This document shows positions 63,703 to 64,000 of a stretch of 64,000 nt of DNA, in pieces. A program made the position numbers and the translations under genes. The stretch lies in NCBI GenBank assembly GCA_936911875.1, contig CAKZGB010000006.1, positions 1-64,000 on the forward strand, given 5' to 3'. Numbering within the stretch: the first letter of the stretch is position 1; each line of letters starts with the position of its first letter. Origin of the DNA: an uncultured Lysobacteraceae bacterium. GTDB taxonomy: Bacteria; Pseudomonadota; Gammaproteobacteria; Xanthomonadales; Xanthomonadaceae. The notes below the pieces were generated by a model. The model was given only the letters and a program-made list of their open reading frames with translations, searched no databases and was not told the DNA's origin.

Positions 63703-63731
63703 TTGACGAAAATTAATCAGACATTAATTAT
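63703..63731 (+). promoter_or_regulatory. Promoter with dyad before receiver-like gene
   Basis: TTGACG (63703-63708) and TAATTA or AATTAT (63725-63731) at 16-17 bases make a plausible sigma-70 promoter. A 7-bp perfect inverted repeat AATTAAT-CAGAC-ATTAATT (63711-63729) fills the spacer and -10, a likely regulator site. Confidence 0.55.
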
Positions 63732-63749
63732 TCGGATCGGCCGGGGCCC

Positions 63750-63833
63750 GCAGATTTTAGGTCTGCACCTAGAAAAAGTTCGGGACTGCCGATATTCGAG
63801 TGAGGTAGGCGTTGTTCCTTCGGAACGGAAACG
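63750..63833 (+). other. Structured leader with two hairpins
   Basis: GCAGA/TCTGC (63750-63766) and GTTCC-TTC-GGAAC (63814-63826), the latter flanked by CGTT and AACG, lie between the proposed promoter and the gene at 63880. No ORF is seen here. Confidence 0.5.
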
Positions 63834-63879
63834 CTAGAACTTCGAATTGGGGAAAAATCTGTAGAGGTGGGTATAGCGA

Positions 63880-64000
63880 ATGAAGCGCGGGCTGTCAGTC
63901 ATCATTGTTTGTGCGCAGGCTTATGTGCGTTCGGCACTACGGATGCATCTTGAGGGCGCAGGAATTACCGTCATTAACGACCATGCCAGCAGTACTACGG
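63880..64000 (+). CDS. Partial gene: receiver-like domain start, acidic pair missing
   Basis: The first 40 codons, open at the window end. MKRGLSVIIVCAQAYVRSALRMHL followed by EGAGITVINDHASS aligns with the first strand and helix of a CheY-like receiver, but the usual Asp-Asp after the first strand is Cys-Ala here. The remainder and any output domain lie outside. A GGTGGG stretch precedes the ATG. Confidence 0.55.
   Translation, partial: MKRGLSVIIVCAQAYVRSALRMHLEGAGITVINDHASSTT

Overview
This 64 kb window is chromosomal DNA of a moderately GC-rich gammaproteobacterium, most likely of the Xanthomonadales/Lysobacterales. The gene order supports this: ygfZ, sdhCDAB, sdhE, ygfX, lolCD, comEC, msbA, lpxK, kdsB, uvrC, pgsA and tRNA-Gly, a complete ccmABCDEFGHI operon, a fused branched-chain-type E1 dehydrogenase and a DUF6116-like membrane protein. 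The assignment rests on gene content only. I see no insertion sequence, prophage, integron or CRISPR array. Genes are tightly packed on both strands, with many ATGA-type stop/start overlaps and several TTG or GTG starts.

Layout. 0-4.7 kb is a small accessory-like stretch: a T4 endonuclease V-type pyrimidine dimer glycosylase, a degenerate TraB/GumN protein, a MazE-like/Doc toxin-antitoxin pair, an M14 carboxypeptidase, an exported peroxiredoxin and a PhnB-like protein. 4.7-25.8 kb holds housekeeping and stress genes: a HI0933/BaiN-type flavoprotein, a serine hydrolase, the DEAD-box helicase deaD, selO, uup, a rhomboid protease, rluF, dcp, fpr, class I fumarase, cold-shock protein, an anchored cytochrome c'-like protein, tcdA, TatD and a glycine-zipper protein. 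25.9-33.1 kb holds gcdH, an acetyltransferase, the E1 fusion and a three-gene vWA / sigma factor / anti-sigma-like operon.

33.2-48.4 kb is one long run of succinate dehydrogenase with its flavinylation factor, lipoprotein export, DNA uptake, lipid A/Kdo synthesis, excision repair and phospholipid synthesis. It is followed by tRNA-Gly, tRNA-Cys and tRNA-Gly, an orphan membrane PAS protein and tRNA-Leu. 50.1-62.3 kb holds a stand-alone glutamate synthase-like FMN protein, a 33-residue membrane protein, cysteine dioxygenase, a MetX-family acyltransferase, the ccm operon and, divergently, the ybdL/yafV transaminase/omega-amidase pair, so sulfur amino acid genes bracket cytochrome c maturation. 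The window closes with a DUF445 membrane protein and the start of a response-regulator-like gene that lacks the usual acidic pair.

No obviously new multi-gene defence or metabolic system is visible. The most interesting leads are the TraB-like pseudoenzyme, the hybrid toxin-antitoxin locus, a nested inverted-repeat leader before deaD, a terminator that holds the ribosome-binding site of the next gene, the sigma/anti-sigma/vWA operon, the orphan PAS protein, the 33-residue membrane protein, and the dyad-bearing promoter before the degenerate receiver gene.
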